A stretch of DNA of 21,698 nucleotides, from positions 1-21,698 of the forward strand of contig DDSQ01000074.1 in NCBI GenBank assembly GCA_002343845.1, in the 5' to 3' direction. Shown here piece by piece: positions 1 through 6,959 of the stretch. Made by a program: the position numbers and the translations under genes. Every line of letters begins with the position of its first letter. Position 1 is the stretch's first letter. Source of the stretch: Planctomycetes bacterium UBA2386 (GTDB taxonomy: Bacteria > Planctomycetota > UBA1135 > UBA2386). The notes under the pieces are model-generated. The model searched no databases and had not been told where the DNA came from. It saw nothing but the letters and a program-made list of their open reading frames with translations.

Positions 1-159
1 GACTACGACTACGAACGCCACGTCGGCGGCGTCGTCTACCCGTTCCTGCGCGGCGTCGAGGCCGGCACCGACCGCGGCCTGTTCGTCGACCGCGTTCCCG
101 CCGACCTGATCGCGGCCCTCGACGACTGGCTGACGGGCAGCCGGAGGGAGCTGCGATGA
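1..159 (+). CDS. recB: RecB C-terminal fragment (exodeoxyribonuclease V beta subunit), 5'-truncated by window edge
   Basis: The open frame from base 1 encodes the last 52 residues of a protein ending in TGA at 157-159. The peptide reads YERHVGGVVYPFLRGVE, followed by a GLF-V-R-P stretch and a short amphipathic tail. This matches the end of the RecB nuclease domain, where a GGVYYLFLRG motif is typical. RecB is the 3'-5' helicase and nuclease subunit of RecBCD, which processes double-strand DNA ends and loads RecA. Its stop overlaps the recD start as ATGA (156-159), the usual recB-recD arrangement. Only the tail is visible, so helicase and nuclease integrity cannot be judged. The identification rests on this motif plus the adjacent recD. 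Confidence 0.85.
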   Translation, partial: DYDYERHVGGVVYPFLRGVEAGTDRGLFVDRVPADLIAALDDWLTGSRRELR

Positions 160-1925
160 ACGCCGAACTGCCTTCGCTCGGCGCCCTGCTCGGCAAGGCG
201 CTCGCAGCCCGCGCGCCGACCGGCGATCGCCCACTGCTCGCTGCGACCGTGCAGTTGCTGCTGGACGAACGGGCGAACGGCCACGTCTGCCTCGCCCTGG
301 CGGAACACGCGGGCACCCGCGCGCCGGGCGGCTCGCTGTTCCCGCCGGTCGAGGCGTGGACCACCGCCCTGCGCGCGACGGGGGTGTGTGCTGCCGCCAC
401 CGACGGCCTCGCGGACGCGACCGGTCCGGCCCTGCCGCTCGTGCTCGACGGCGCAGCGAGGCTGTACCTGCGTCGCGACCACCTCGCCGAACGCACGCTG
501 GCCACGTTCGTGCGCGACCGGTTGCGCACTCCCGACCCCGCTGACGGCACGGCCCTGCGCGCCGAACTCGACACGCTGTGGCCCCAAACCGCGGATCGGG
601 AACGGCCCGACTGGCAACGCATCGCCGTCGCCGCCGCCGTGCGGCATTCGCTCTGCGTGCTCACGGGAGGTCCCGGCACCGGCAAGACGACGACGATCGC
701 CTGGCTGCTCGCGGTGCTGCTGCACCGGCAGCCGGACCTTCGCATCGCCCTGGCAGCTCCGACCGGCAAGGCCGCGTCGCGCCTGCACGAAGCGCTGCTC
801 GCGCGCGCAGCCACGATCCCGTCGTTGCGTGCGGTGGCCGAGCGGCTGCGCCCGACGACGCTGCATCGCCTGCTCGGCTACGCACCGAGCCGCGACACGT
901 TCTGGCGTGGACCGGACTCGCCGTTGCCGTGCGACGTCGTCGTCGTCGACGAGGCGTCGATGGCCGATCCGACTCTGCTCGCCCAGCTGTGCTCGGCCCT
1001 GCCAGCCCACGCCCGGCTCGTGCTCGCCGGCGATCGCGACCAACTCGCCGCGGTCGCCGCCGGGCAGGCGCTCGGCGACCTCTGCCGGGCGGTCGCGGGT
1101 GCTGGCTGCGTGTCGCGGCCGTTCGCGCGGTTCGTGCGCGCGGTGACGGGCGACGAGCTGCCGGTCAGCGATCGCGCGACGACGCTCGCCGATGCGATCG
1201 TCGCCCTGCAGACGAGCCGACGCTTCGGTGCTCTGCCGGGCATCGGCGCCTTCGCGCAGGCCCTGGCGCGCCGCGATGCGGCGTCCGCCCTGGCCGCACT
1301 GCAGGCCGGTCATGCCGACCTGCAGATCGAGCCCGAGGCGTCGCGCGCGTTCGCGGCGTTTGCCCCAACGGTGCTGGCAGCCGTGCGCGCGGGCAACGCC
1401 GCCGACGCGATCCGGACCGGGCGCATCCTGTGCGCGGTGCGCCATGGTCCACACGGGGCGCTGGCGTGGAATGCGCGCGTCGAGGCCTTCCTGCAGCAGC
1501 ACGGCGTGCGCACCGCCGACCCCTGGTACCCGGGCCGTCAGGTGCTGGTGACCGCGAACGACCATGCGAACAACGTCTGGAACGGCGACCTCGGCGTCGT
1601 GGTCGTCGATGCCGAGGGCAAGACGCAGGTCGCGTTCCCGCTCGGCGACGGCAGCGTGCGCCACATCGCCCCGCGCCGGCTGCCGGCGCACGAGACCGCG
1701 TGGGCGACGACGATCCACAAGGCGCAGGGCAGCGAGTTCGACCACGTGCTGGTGGCGGTGCCCGACCAACCGGGACCGTGGTGGCAGGCGCCGATGCTCT
1801 ACACCGGCATCACGCGCGCGCGGCAGCGGGCGATCGTCTGCGCCGACCCGAACCTGCTCGGCCCGGCCCTCGCGCACTGGCCCACGCGCAGTTCCGGGCT
1901 GGCCGACGCGCTGGCGCGCCTCTGA
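156..1925 (+). CDS. recD: Exodeoxyribonuclease V alpha subunit RecD (5'-3' SF1 helicase)
   Basis: This 589-residue protein is close to the usual RecD length of about 600. RecD is the 5'-3' motor of RecBCD in double-strand break repair. Visible helicase motifs are Walker A GGPGTGKTT (residues 171-179), Walker B DEAS (265-268), the C-terminal UvrD-like motif TIHKAQGSEF (519-528) and motif VI YTGITRAR (549-556). The N-terminal ~140 residues resemble the RecD domain that contacts RecBC. The start at 156 is supported by a Shine-Dalgarno-like GGAGGGAG at 143-150 and the ATGA overlap with recB, which implies translational coupling. It ends 3 bases from the convergent truD stop, so no separate terminator fits between them. 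RecD2-type helicases are less likely because recB is adjacent. Confidence 0.95.
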   Translation: MNAELPSLGALLGKALAARAPTGDRPLLAATVQLLLDERANGHVCLALAEHAGTRAPGGSLFPPVEAWTTALRATGVCAAATDGLADATGPALPLVLDGAARLYLRRDHLAERTLATFVRDRLRTPDPADGTALRAELDTLWPQTADRERPDWQRIAVAAAVRHSLCVLTGGPGTGKTTTIAWLLAVLLHRQPDLRIALAAPTGKAASRLHEALLARAATIPSLRAVAERLRPTTLHRLLGYAPSRDTFWRGPDSPLPCDVVVVDEASMADPTLLAQLCSALPAHARLVLAGDRDQLAAVAAGQALGDLCRAVAGAGCVSRPFARFVRAVTGDELPVSDRATTLADAIVALQTSRRFGALPGIGAFAQALARRDAASALAALQAGHADLQIEPEASRAFAAFAPTVLAAVRAGNAADAIRTGRILCAVRHGPHGALAWNARVEAFLQQHGVRTADPWYPGRQVLVTANDHANNVWNGDLGVVVVDAEGKTQVAFPLGDGSVRHIAPRRLPAHETAWATTIHKAQGSEFDHVLVAVPDQPGPWWQAPMLYTGITRARQRAIVCADPNLLGPALAHWPTRSSGLADALARL

Positions 1926-1928
1926 CGG

Positions 1929-2981
1929 TCACGACGACGGGCCGAACCAGATCGTGTCCGTCAGCAGTTCGCGCAGCACCGAAGTCGCGTAGGCGCCCCG
2001 CGGCAGCTCGAACGACAGCCGCAACCCGCCGTCCTGCAGCGTGGCCGCCGGCGCGATCACCGGCACGCGCAGCGGCCGCCGTTCGCCGCGGCAGAGTCCG
2101 AACGGCAACCGGGCGAACGCGTCCGCGGTCAGGTCGAGCGCCGCCATCGCCGCCGCTTCGATCGCCGCCGGCTCGCCCGAGGTCGCGAGCATCTCCGGTC
2201 CCGGCATCGGCCCGCTCGGCGAGACCTGCAGCGCCGCGACGCGCGGCTGCTCGGCGGCAGGATCGACGACGGCGAACAGCGCGCCGTTGTCGTGGCGGAA
2301 CGCGACGTCGCCCGGCAGCAGTTGGTCGAGCGTGCCGAGCCGGGCGTTGACCACGCGGTTGAACACCTCGCTCTGCACCGCCGACAGCACGAGGCCGAAC
2401 ACCCGGCGCGGCATGCGCGCGCCGATCGCGCGGGCGTTGCCGCGCAGCGCGTCCAGCCCCTTCGCCAGGTTGGCGCCACGCTTGCCGAAACGCTGCTCGC
2501 CGAACCAGTTCGGCACGCCGCGCCGCGCCAGCTCGGCGAGGTTCGCCTGCGCGTGGCCGAGCGCATCCGGCGGCGTGCCGCGCAGCGTGATCGCGAAGCG
2601 ATTGCCGCGCAGATGGCCCATGCGCAGCTTGTTGCCGTGGCGGCGCACGTCGAGCACCGCCCATCGCTCGGCGCGCAGCGCCGCACACGCCGACGGATCG
2701 GCGTGCTCGATGCTGACCCACTGGCGGCTCACCGCCTGCGCGTCCTTGAGCCCGGCGATGCCGAACGAACGTTCGTCACGATCCAGCGCGTACGCGAGTT
2801 CGTGCAGCAGATCGATGGTCGACAGCCCCCGCTTCTCGACCCACAACCAGACGTGGTCGCCCTGGCCCGACGGCTCGTACGCGGGCACTTCGTCGACCGC
2901 GAAGTCCTCGGGCGTCGTCTTGTAGCGCCCCGCGAAGGCCGGCGCGGGACCGCCGCGCGGCACCGGCCGCGTCGGCTTCAT
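1929..2981 (-). CDS. truD: tRNA pseudouridine(13) synthase TruD
   Basis: This 350-residue protein isomerises uridine 13 of tRNAs to pseudouridine in the cytoplasm. The family signature GLKDAQAVSRQW covers residues 77-88, with the expected catalytic aspartate at D80, the same number as in E. coli TruD. The N-terminus carries the typical KTTPEDFAVDE element (21-31). The insertion-domain motif GVPNWFGEQRFG (155-166) is also clear. Length is normal for the family (about 350). It follows accD by 16 bases and is probably the last gene of the minus-strand group that starts near 6670. Its product is unrelated to its neighbours, so the grouping is likely housekeeping co-transcription. Confidence 0.95.
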   Translation of the reverse strand: MKPTRPVPRGGPAPAFAGRYKTTPEDFAVDEVPAYEPSGQGDHVWLWVEKRGLSTIDLLHELAYALDRDERSFGIAGLKDAQAVSRQWVSIEHADPSACAALRAERWAVLDVRRHGNKLRMGHLRGNRFAITLRGTPPDALGHAQANLAELARRGVPNWFGEQRFGKRGANLAKGLDALRGNARAIGARMPRRVFGLVLSAVQSEVFNRVVNARLGTLDQLLPGDVAFRHDNGALFAVVDPAAEQPRVAALQVSPSGPMPGPEMLATSGEPAAIEAAAMAALDLTADAFARLPFGLCRGERRPLRVPVIAPAATLQDGGLRLSFELPRGAYATSVLRELLTDTIWFGPSS

Positions 2982-2997
2982 CGGCGATCTCGTCGGC

Positions 2998-3936
2998 TCA
3001 CGCCTTCTTCGCCTTGCCCTTCTTCCGGCTCTTCTCGTCGGCAGGGGGAGCTGCCGCCGCCGCTGCCGCCTCGGCCTCGGCCGCGACCGGCTGCGGCTTG
3101 AACGCGGCGACCGGATCGCCGCCGGTGGCGTAGGCGAGCAGTCGCGCCAACTCGTCCCGCAGCTGCGAACGGGCGACGATGCGGTCGATCTGCCCCTTCT
3201 CGAGCAGGAACTCGGAACGCTGGAAGCCCTTGGGCAGCTCCTTCTTGATCGTGGTCGCGATCACGCGTGGGCCGGCGAATCCGATCAACGCGCCCGGCTC
3301 GGCGATCAGCAGATCACAGACCGAAGCGAACGACGCGGTGACGCCGCCGGTGGTCGGATGCGTCATCACCGAGATCGACGCCAGGCCGGCCTGGTGCAGA
3401 CGGTGCAGGGCACCGCATGTCTTGGCCATCTGCATCAGCGACACGGCGCCCTCGTGCATGCGAGCGCCGCCCGAGCACGCGAACAGCACGACCGGCAACC
3501 GCCGTTCGATCGCCACCTCGCACAGCAGCGCGATCTTCTCGCCGACGACCATGCCCATCGAGCCGCCGAGGAACTGGAAGTTCATCACGCCGAACGCCGC
3601 GGCGATGCCCTTGACCTTGCCGACGCCGCAGACGATCGCGTCGGACTCACCGGTCTTGGCCTTGGTCTGCACCAGCTTCTCGGCGTACGGCACGCGGTCG
3701 TGGAAGCCGAGCAGGTCCTGCGCCCGCAACCCCGCCCACGACTCCTCGAAGGTGCCTGAGTCGATGGTCAGCGCGATCCGCTCGCGCGCCGGCAGCGTGA
3801 AGTGGTAGCCGCAGGTGCCGCACACCCGATGCCGCTGCTCGAACTCCTTGCGGAAGAGCATCGCGCCGCAGGACTCGCACTTGATCCAGAGTCCCCCGGG
3901 CATGTCCTTCTTCTTGCCGAAGCGGGTCCAGGCCAT
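2998..3936 (-). CDS. accD: Acetyl-CoA carboxylase carboxyltransferase subunit beta AccD
   Basis: This 312-residue protein is the beta half of the carboxyltransferase that moves CO2 from biotin carboxyl carrier protein to acetyl-CoA, the first committed step of fatty-acid synthesis. An N-terminal zinc ribbon has cysteines C20, C23, C39 and C42. The crotonase-type core includes SGGARMHEG (155-163; the family usually has Q where H161 is) and TTGGVTASFASVCDLLIAEPG (196-215). The last ~30 residues (283-312) are an Ala/Pro run followed by a Lys-rich tail, an extension beyond the conserved core. The partner accA is not in the window. A 73-base gap separates it from rpe upstream. A weak sigma-70-like pair (TGGCCC, 17 bases, TATCGT on the minus strand) lies there, and no good ribosome binding site is visible. 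Confidence 0.95.
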   Translation of the reverse strand: MAWTRFGKKKDMPGGLWIKCESCGAMLFRKEFEQRHRVCGTCGYHFTLPARERIALTIDSGTFEESWAGLRAQDLLGFHDRVPYAEKLVQTKAKTGESDAIVCGVGKVKGIAAAFGVMNFQFLGGSMGMVVGEKIALLCEVAIERRLPVVLFACSGGARMHEGAVSLMQMAKTCGALHRLHQAGLASISVMTHPTTGGVTASFASVCDLLIAEPGALIGFAGPRVIATTIKKELPKGFQRSEFLLEKGQIDRIVARSQLRDELARLLAYATGGDPVAAFKPQPVAAEAEAAAAAAAPPADEKSRKKGKAKKA

Positions 3937-3983
3937 GGTGGTTCGATTGGTTTTTGGGTTGTGGCAGGGAGGACGATAGCCAG

Positions 3984-4008
3984 CCCGCGCAGGACGGGCC
4001 AGCGCGGG
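3984..4008 (-). terminator. Possible hairpin between rpe and accD
   Basis: A perfect 7-bp inverted repeat, CCCGCGC (3984-3990) and GCGCGGG (4002-4008), with an 11-base loop lies directly after the rpe stop. No T-tract follows on the minus strand, so it is not a canonical intrinsic terminator. It could attenuate read-through or be a chance stem in GC-rich DNA. Confidence 0.25.
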
Positions 4009-4009
4009 G

Positions 4010-4690
4010 TCAGCCGCTCAGGGTCGCTGCGGCGGTCGTGGCCAGCTTGCGCAGTTCGCCGATGCGTGCCCGGCGATCGGCGGCGCCGAACACCGCGGTG
4101 CCGGCGACGAAGACGTTGACGCCAGCGCGCGACGCGTCGGCGATCGTGCTGCTGCCGATGCCACCGTCGATCGACACCTCGCCGCGGAAGCCGGCGGCGC
4201 GCAGGGCGGACACCTTCGGCAGCACCGACGGCATGAACTTCTGGCCGCCGAAGCCCGCGAACACGCTCATGACCAGTACCAGGTCGAGCGACGGCAGGAA
4301 CGGCAGCAGCGACTCGACGGGCGTGTCGGGTTGCAGCGACAGCCCCGCCTTCTTGCCGCGGGCGCGAATGCGCTCGAGCAGGGCCGTGCCGTCGCCGTGC
4401 TTGCAGACCTCGACGTGGAACGTCAGCACGTCGGCACCGGCGTCGAGGAACGCATCCGCGTACTGCCACGGATCGGTGATCATCAGATGCACGTCGAGCG
4501 GCTTCGTCGCGACCTTCTTGATCGCCGCGCAGACGAACGGGCCGAACGTCAGGTTCGGCACGAAGTGGCCGTCCATCACGTCGAGGTGCAGCCAGTCGGC
4601 ACCACCCTGCTCGACCGAGCGCACTTCGTCGGCAAGGTGCGCGAAGTCGGCGGCGAGCAACGACGGGGCGATGCGGACGGGGTGCGCCAT
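4010..4690 (-). CDS. rpe: Ribulose-phosphate 3-epimerase
   Basis: This 226-residue TIM-barrel enzyme interconverts ribulose-5-phosphate and xylulose-5-phosphate in the pentose phosphate pathway. The metal-site residues of the family are present at S10, H35, D37, H68 and D175, the last two in LDVHLM and SIDGGIG. The phosphate-loop region reads SVFAGFGGQ (142-150) where most family members have (N/E)PGFGGQ. The start at 4690 (MAHPVRIAPSLLAADF) is chosen because it matches family N-termini and lies one base after the ggt stop. A start 24 bases upstream at 4714 is open but would overlap ggt and add a non-conserved leader. The close spacing to ggt suggests co-transcription. Confidence 0.93.
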   Translation of the reverse strand: MAHPVRIAPSLLAADFAHLADEVRSVEQGGADWLHLDVMDGHFVPNLTFGPFVCAAIKKVATKPLDVHLMITDPWQYADAFLDAGADVLTFHVEVCKHGDGTALLERIRARGKKAGLSLQPDTPVESLLPFLPSLDLVLVMSVFAGFGGQKFMPSVLPKVSALRAAGFRGEVSIDGGIGSSTIADASRAGVNVFVAGTAVFGAADRRARIGELRKLATTAAATLSG

Positions 4691-4691
4691 C

Positions 4692-6395
4692 TCAGTAGGC
4701 CCCCGCCGACCCACCGCTGCGATGGTCGCAGACCGCGAGCCGCGTGCCGTCGGCCAGTCTCGCGATCGCGAACACCTGGCCGATGCCGCGCGGGCCGCGC
4801 GCCAGCGCGTGCCCCTTGCGTTCGAGCGCCTCGCGCACGTCCGGCGGCATGCCGAGCGCTTCCCAGGCCAGTTCGTCGGGAATCCACTGGTGGTGCACGC
4901 GCGGGGCGCGCACCGCCTGTTCGAGGCCCATGCGGTGGTCGACGACGTTGAGCAGCACCTGCAACACCGCGGTGATGATGCGGCCGCCGCCTGGTGCTCC
5001 GAGCACGAACGCGACCTCGCCGTCCTTCAGCACGATCGTGGGCGTCATCGACGAGAGCATGCGCTTGCCCGGCGCGATCGCGTTCGCCTTGCCGCCGACC
5101 AGGCCGAACTGGTTCTGCACGCCGGGCTTGCTCGAGAAGTCGTCCATCTCGTTGTTGAGCAGGAACCCGGCGCCCTCGACGACGCACATCGCCCCGAACG
5201 TGGAGTTGATCGTCGTCGTGCAGGCAACGGCGTTGCCGTCCTTGTCGACGACCGAGAAGTGCGTGGTGTCGTCGCTCTCCTTGCCGCCCGGCGGCAGCCC
5301 CGGAGCGACGGCGCTCTTCTTGCCACGATCGATGCCCGCGCGCAGCCCGTCGAGGTAGTCCTTGGCGAGCAAGCCCGGCTGCGGCACCGGCCAGTGGTCG
5401 GGATCGCCGAGCCACCGCGAACGATCGGCGTAGGCGCGCCGCATCGCCTCGCTCAGCAGGTGCACGTACTCGCTGCCGCCGTGGCCGATCGCCCGCAGGT
5501 CGAACGGCTCGAGCAGCGCCAGCATCTGCAGCAGCGCGATGCCGCCCGACGACGGCGGCGGCATGCTCAACACCTCGTGCCCGCGGTAGCTGCCGCGCAG
5601 CACGTCGCGTTCGCGCACCGTGTAGTCGGTCAGGTCGGCGGCGGTGACGAAGCCGCCGTCGCGCTGCATCTGCGCCACCAGCAGTTCGGCCGTGCGGCCG
5701 CCGTAGAAGCCGGCGAGTCCGCCCTTGGCGAAGCGTTCGAGCGTGCCGGCGAGATCCTCCTGCACGAGCAGGTCGCCCTGCCGCAAGGGCGCTTCGCCCC
5801 GGAAGAACACCTTCTGCGTCGACGGGAAGCGGCCGAGTTCGGCGGCGGCCTCGCGCAGGCTCGCTGCCAGGAACTGGTCGACCACGAAGCCCTCGCGCGC
5901 CAGCCGGATCGCCGGCGCGGCGACCGCGGCGAGGTTCTGGGTGCCGTACTTCTGCAGCGCGTGCAGAAGCCCTGCCGGACTGCCGGGCACGCCGGCGGCC
6001 GACGCGCCGTAGCGCACCTTGTCCTCGTCGACGCTGCCGTCCGGACGCAGGTACATGTCGGCGTGCGAGGACTTCGGTGCGCGTTCGCGGAAGTCGAGAG
6101 CCGCGGTGCGGCCGTCGGCCATGCGCAACACCAGGAACCCGCCGCCGCCGAGGTTGCCGGCCTGCGGGTGCGTCACGGCGAGTGCGAGGGCCACCGCGAC
6201 GGCCGCATCGACGGCGTTGCCGCCCTGCTCGAGCACCTGCAGCCCGATCGCGGTCGCGCGCGGTTCGGCGCTGACCACCGCGCCGTGCGCGCCGCGGGCG
6301 ACCAGGTCGTTGGGCAGCGGGAGGGACGGCGTGCCGAGCGCCCCGGCGAGCACGAACAGGCTCGCGGCGATCGCAGCAGCGCGCCCGGTCCTCAT
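4692..6395 (-). CDS. ggt: Gamma-glutamyltransferase (glutathione hydrolase), exported
   Basis: This 567-residue N-terminal nucleophile hydrolase transfers or hydrolyses the gamma-glutamyl group of glutathione and related peptides. The N-terminus (residues 1-28) is a signal peptide with a hydrophobic AAAIAASLFVLAGALG core, so it acts in the periplasm or outside. Autocleavage should occur between D376 and T377, since DDTTHFSVVDKDG matches the conserved TTHYSVVDKDG. T377 would be the nucleophile. Substrate-binding elements include DFRERAP (101-107), NNEMDDFS (414-421), SSMTPTIV (448-455) and GAPGGGRI (467-474). The start at 6395 is chosen because it gives the signal peptide, follows a GGAG and overlaps the upstream stop as ATGA. 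An upstream in-frame ATG at 6494 would add 33 Arg-rich residues and hide the signal. Confidence 0.95.
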   Translation of the reverse strand: MRTGRAAAIAASLFVLAGALGTPSLPLPNDLVARGAHGAVVSAEPRATAIGLQVLEQGGNAVDAAVAVALALAVTHPQAGNLGGGGFLVLRMADGRTAALDFRERAPKSSHADMYLRPDGSVDEDKVRYGASAAGVPGSPAGLLHALQKYGTQNLAAVAAPAIRLAREGFVVDQFLAASLREAAAELGRFPSTQKVFFRGEAPLRQGDLLVQEDLAGTLERFAKGGLAGFYGGRTAELLVAQMQRDGGFVTAADLTDYTVRERDVLRGSYRGHEVLSMPPPSSGGIALLQMLALLEPFDLRAIGHGGSEYVHLLSEAMRRAYADRSRWLGDPDHWPVPQPGLLAKDYLDGLRAGIDRGKKSAVAPGLPPGGKESDDTTHFSVVDKDGNAVACTTTINSTFGAMCVVEGAGFLLNNEMDDFSSKPGVQNQFGLVGGKANAIAPGKRMLSSMTPTIVLKDGEVAFVLGAPGGGRIITAVLQVLLNVVDHRMGLEQAVRAPRVHHQWIPDELAWEALGMPPDVREALERKGHALARGPRGIGQVFAIARLADGTRLAVCDHRSGGSAGAY

Positions 6396-6670
6396 CGCTC
6401 CGGGCTCCCGAGGCCTTCGCCCAGCCGCACGCCCTGCGCGCGCAGGTAGTCGAGCACGCGGTCGATCTCGGACTGCGTACCTTCGAGTTCGCACGCGATG
6501 AAGCCGCCCTGGTCGTTGACCGACGCGCCGCGGATGTTCACCACGACGTCGAACGAACGGTTGATCTTGTAGATCAGGGGCTCGCGCACCTGTTCCTGGT
6601 CGAACTCGAAATGGATGTTCTTCTTGGTCTTCACGACGGAGGCAGCCGCACTCGCAGCGGCGCGCAGCAT
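6392..6670 (-). CDS. Stand-alone NIL-domain small protein
   Basis: A 92-residue protein whose residues ~14-85 resemble the NIL domain, an ACT-like fold best known from the C-terminus of MetN methionine transporters and from some ferredoxins. Visible features are a first strand KKNIHFEFD, the helix EPLIYKINRSF, VVVNIRGASV, QGGFIACELEG and a final helix SEIDRVLDYLRAQGVR. No transporter ATPase or iron-sulfur domain is attached. The start is uncertain: ATG at 6670 adds an Ala-rich leader, whereas a GTG at 6634 gives 80 residues beginning exactly at VKTKKNIHFEF. Neither has a convincing Shine-Dalgarno. Its stop overlaps the ggt start by four bases (ATGA), so the two are probably co-translated. A role in sensing a small ligand such as a sulfur amino acid is inference only. 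Confidence 0.75.
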   Translation of the reverse strand: MLRAAASAAASVVKTKKNIHFEFDQEQVREPLIYKINRSFDVVVNIRGASVNDQGGFIACELEGTQSEIDRVLDYLRAQGVRLGEGLGSPER

Positions 6671-6734
6671 AGGCAGCGAGTGCGGGCGGCGCCGCAGCGA
6701 TCTCACGGCAAGGCGCGCGGCGGCGAACAAGGCC

Positions 6735-6762
6735 TTGCGCGTGTGCTCGGCGTCGCTAGCCT
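6735..6762 (+). promoter_or_regulatory. Tentative promoter for the tRNA pair
   Basis: TTGCGC (6735-6740), a 16-base spacer and TAGCCT (6757-6762) form a poor sigma-70-like match about 12 bases before tRNA-Cys. The -35 part overlaps a perfect 10-bp palindrome, CAAGGCCTTG (6728-6737). Position is the main support. Confidence 0.2.
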
Positions 6763-6774
6763 CCCTCGCCCCGC

Positions 6775-6848
6775 GGTCCCGTAGCCGAGTGGTTAGGCAA
6801 CGGATTGCAAATCCGTTTACCCCAGTTCGATTCTGGGCGGGACCTCCA
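6775..6848 (+). tRNA. tRNA-Cys (anticodon GCA)
   Basis: The 74-base cloverleaf has acceptor arms GGTCCCG (6775-6781) and CGGGACC (6838-6844), a D arm GCC/GGC, and an anticodon stem ACGGA/TCCGT around the loop TTGCAAA with anticodon GCA at 6807-6809. The T arm is CCCAG/CTGGG with loop TTCGATT. The discriminator base T6845 is followed by an encoded CCA (6846-6848). All stems pair, so it looks functional. It is followed 22 bases later by tRNA-Leu on the same strand and probably shares its transcript. Confidence 0.97.
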
Positions 6849-6870
6849 TTCATCGACGCGATCCCACGCT

Positions 6871-6958
6871 GCGGGGGTGGCGGAACGGCAGACGCAGCGG
6901 CCTTAAAAGCCGCAGGCCGGCAACGGCCGTGAGGGTTCGAGTCCCTCCCCCTGCACCA
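6871..6958 (+). tRNA. tRNA-Leu (anticodon UAA)
   Basis: An 88-base type II tRNA. The acceptor arm is GCGGGGG (6871-6877) with CCCCTGC, including one G-T wobble. The anticodon stem GCGGC/GCCGC encloses the loop CTTAAAA with anticodon TAA at 6904-6906. The long variable arm GGCCG/CGGCC with a GCAA loop is typical of leucine tRNAs. The T loop is TTCGAGT, and CCA is encoded at 6956-6958. The convergent batD stop codon begins at 6960, one base beyond the tRNA, so any transcript terminator must lie inside batD. Confidence 0.97.
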
Positions 6959-6959
6959 C

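Noticed and set aside
36..1877. Long minus-strand open frame (613 codons) opposite recD
   Set aside because: Its translation is Arg/Gly/Ala-rich with no recognisable domain. It mirrors the real recD frame, which has all helicase motifs. Long antisense frames are expected at this GC content.
3954..6449. 831-codon plus-strand open frame across rpe and ggt
   Set aside because: It is antisense to two well-identified enzymes, has low-complexity Arg/Ala/His composition and has no domain or signal. It is a GC-driven shadow.
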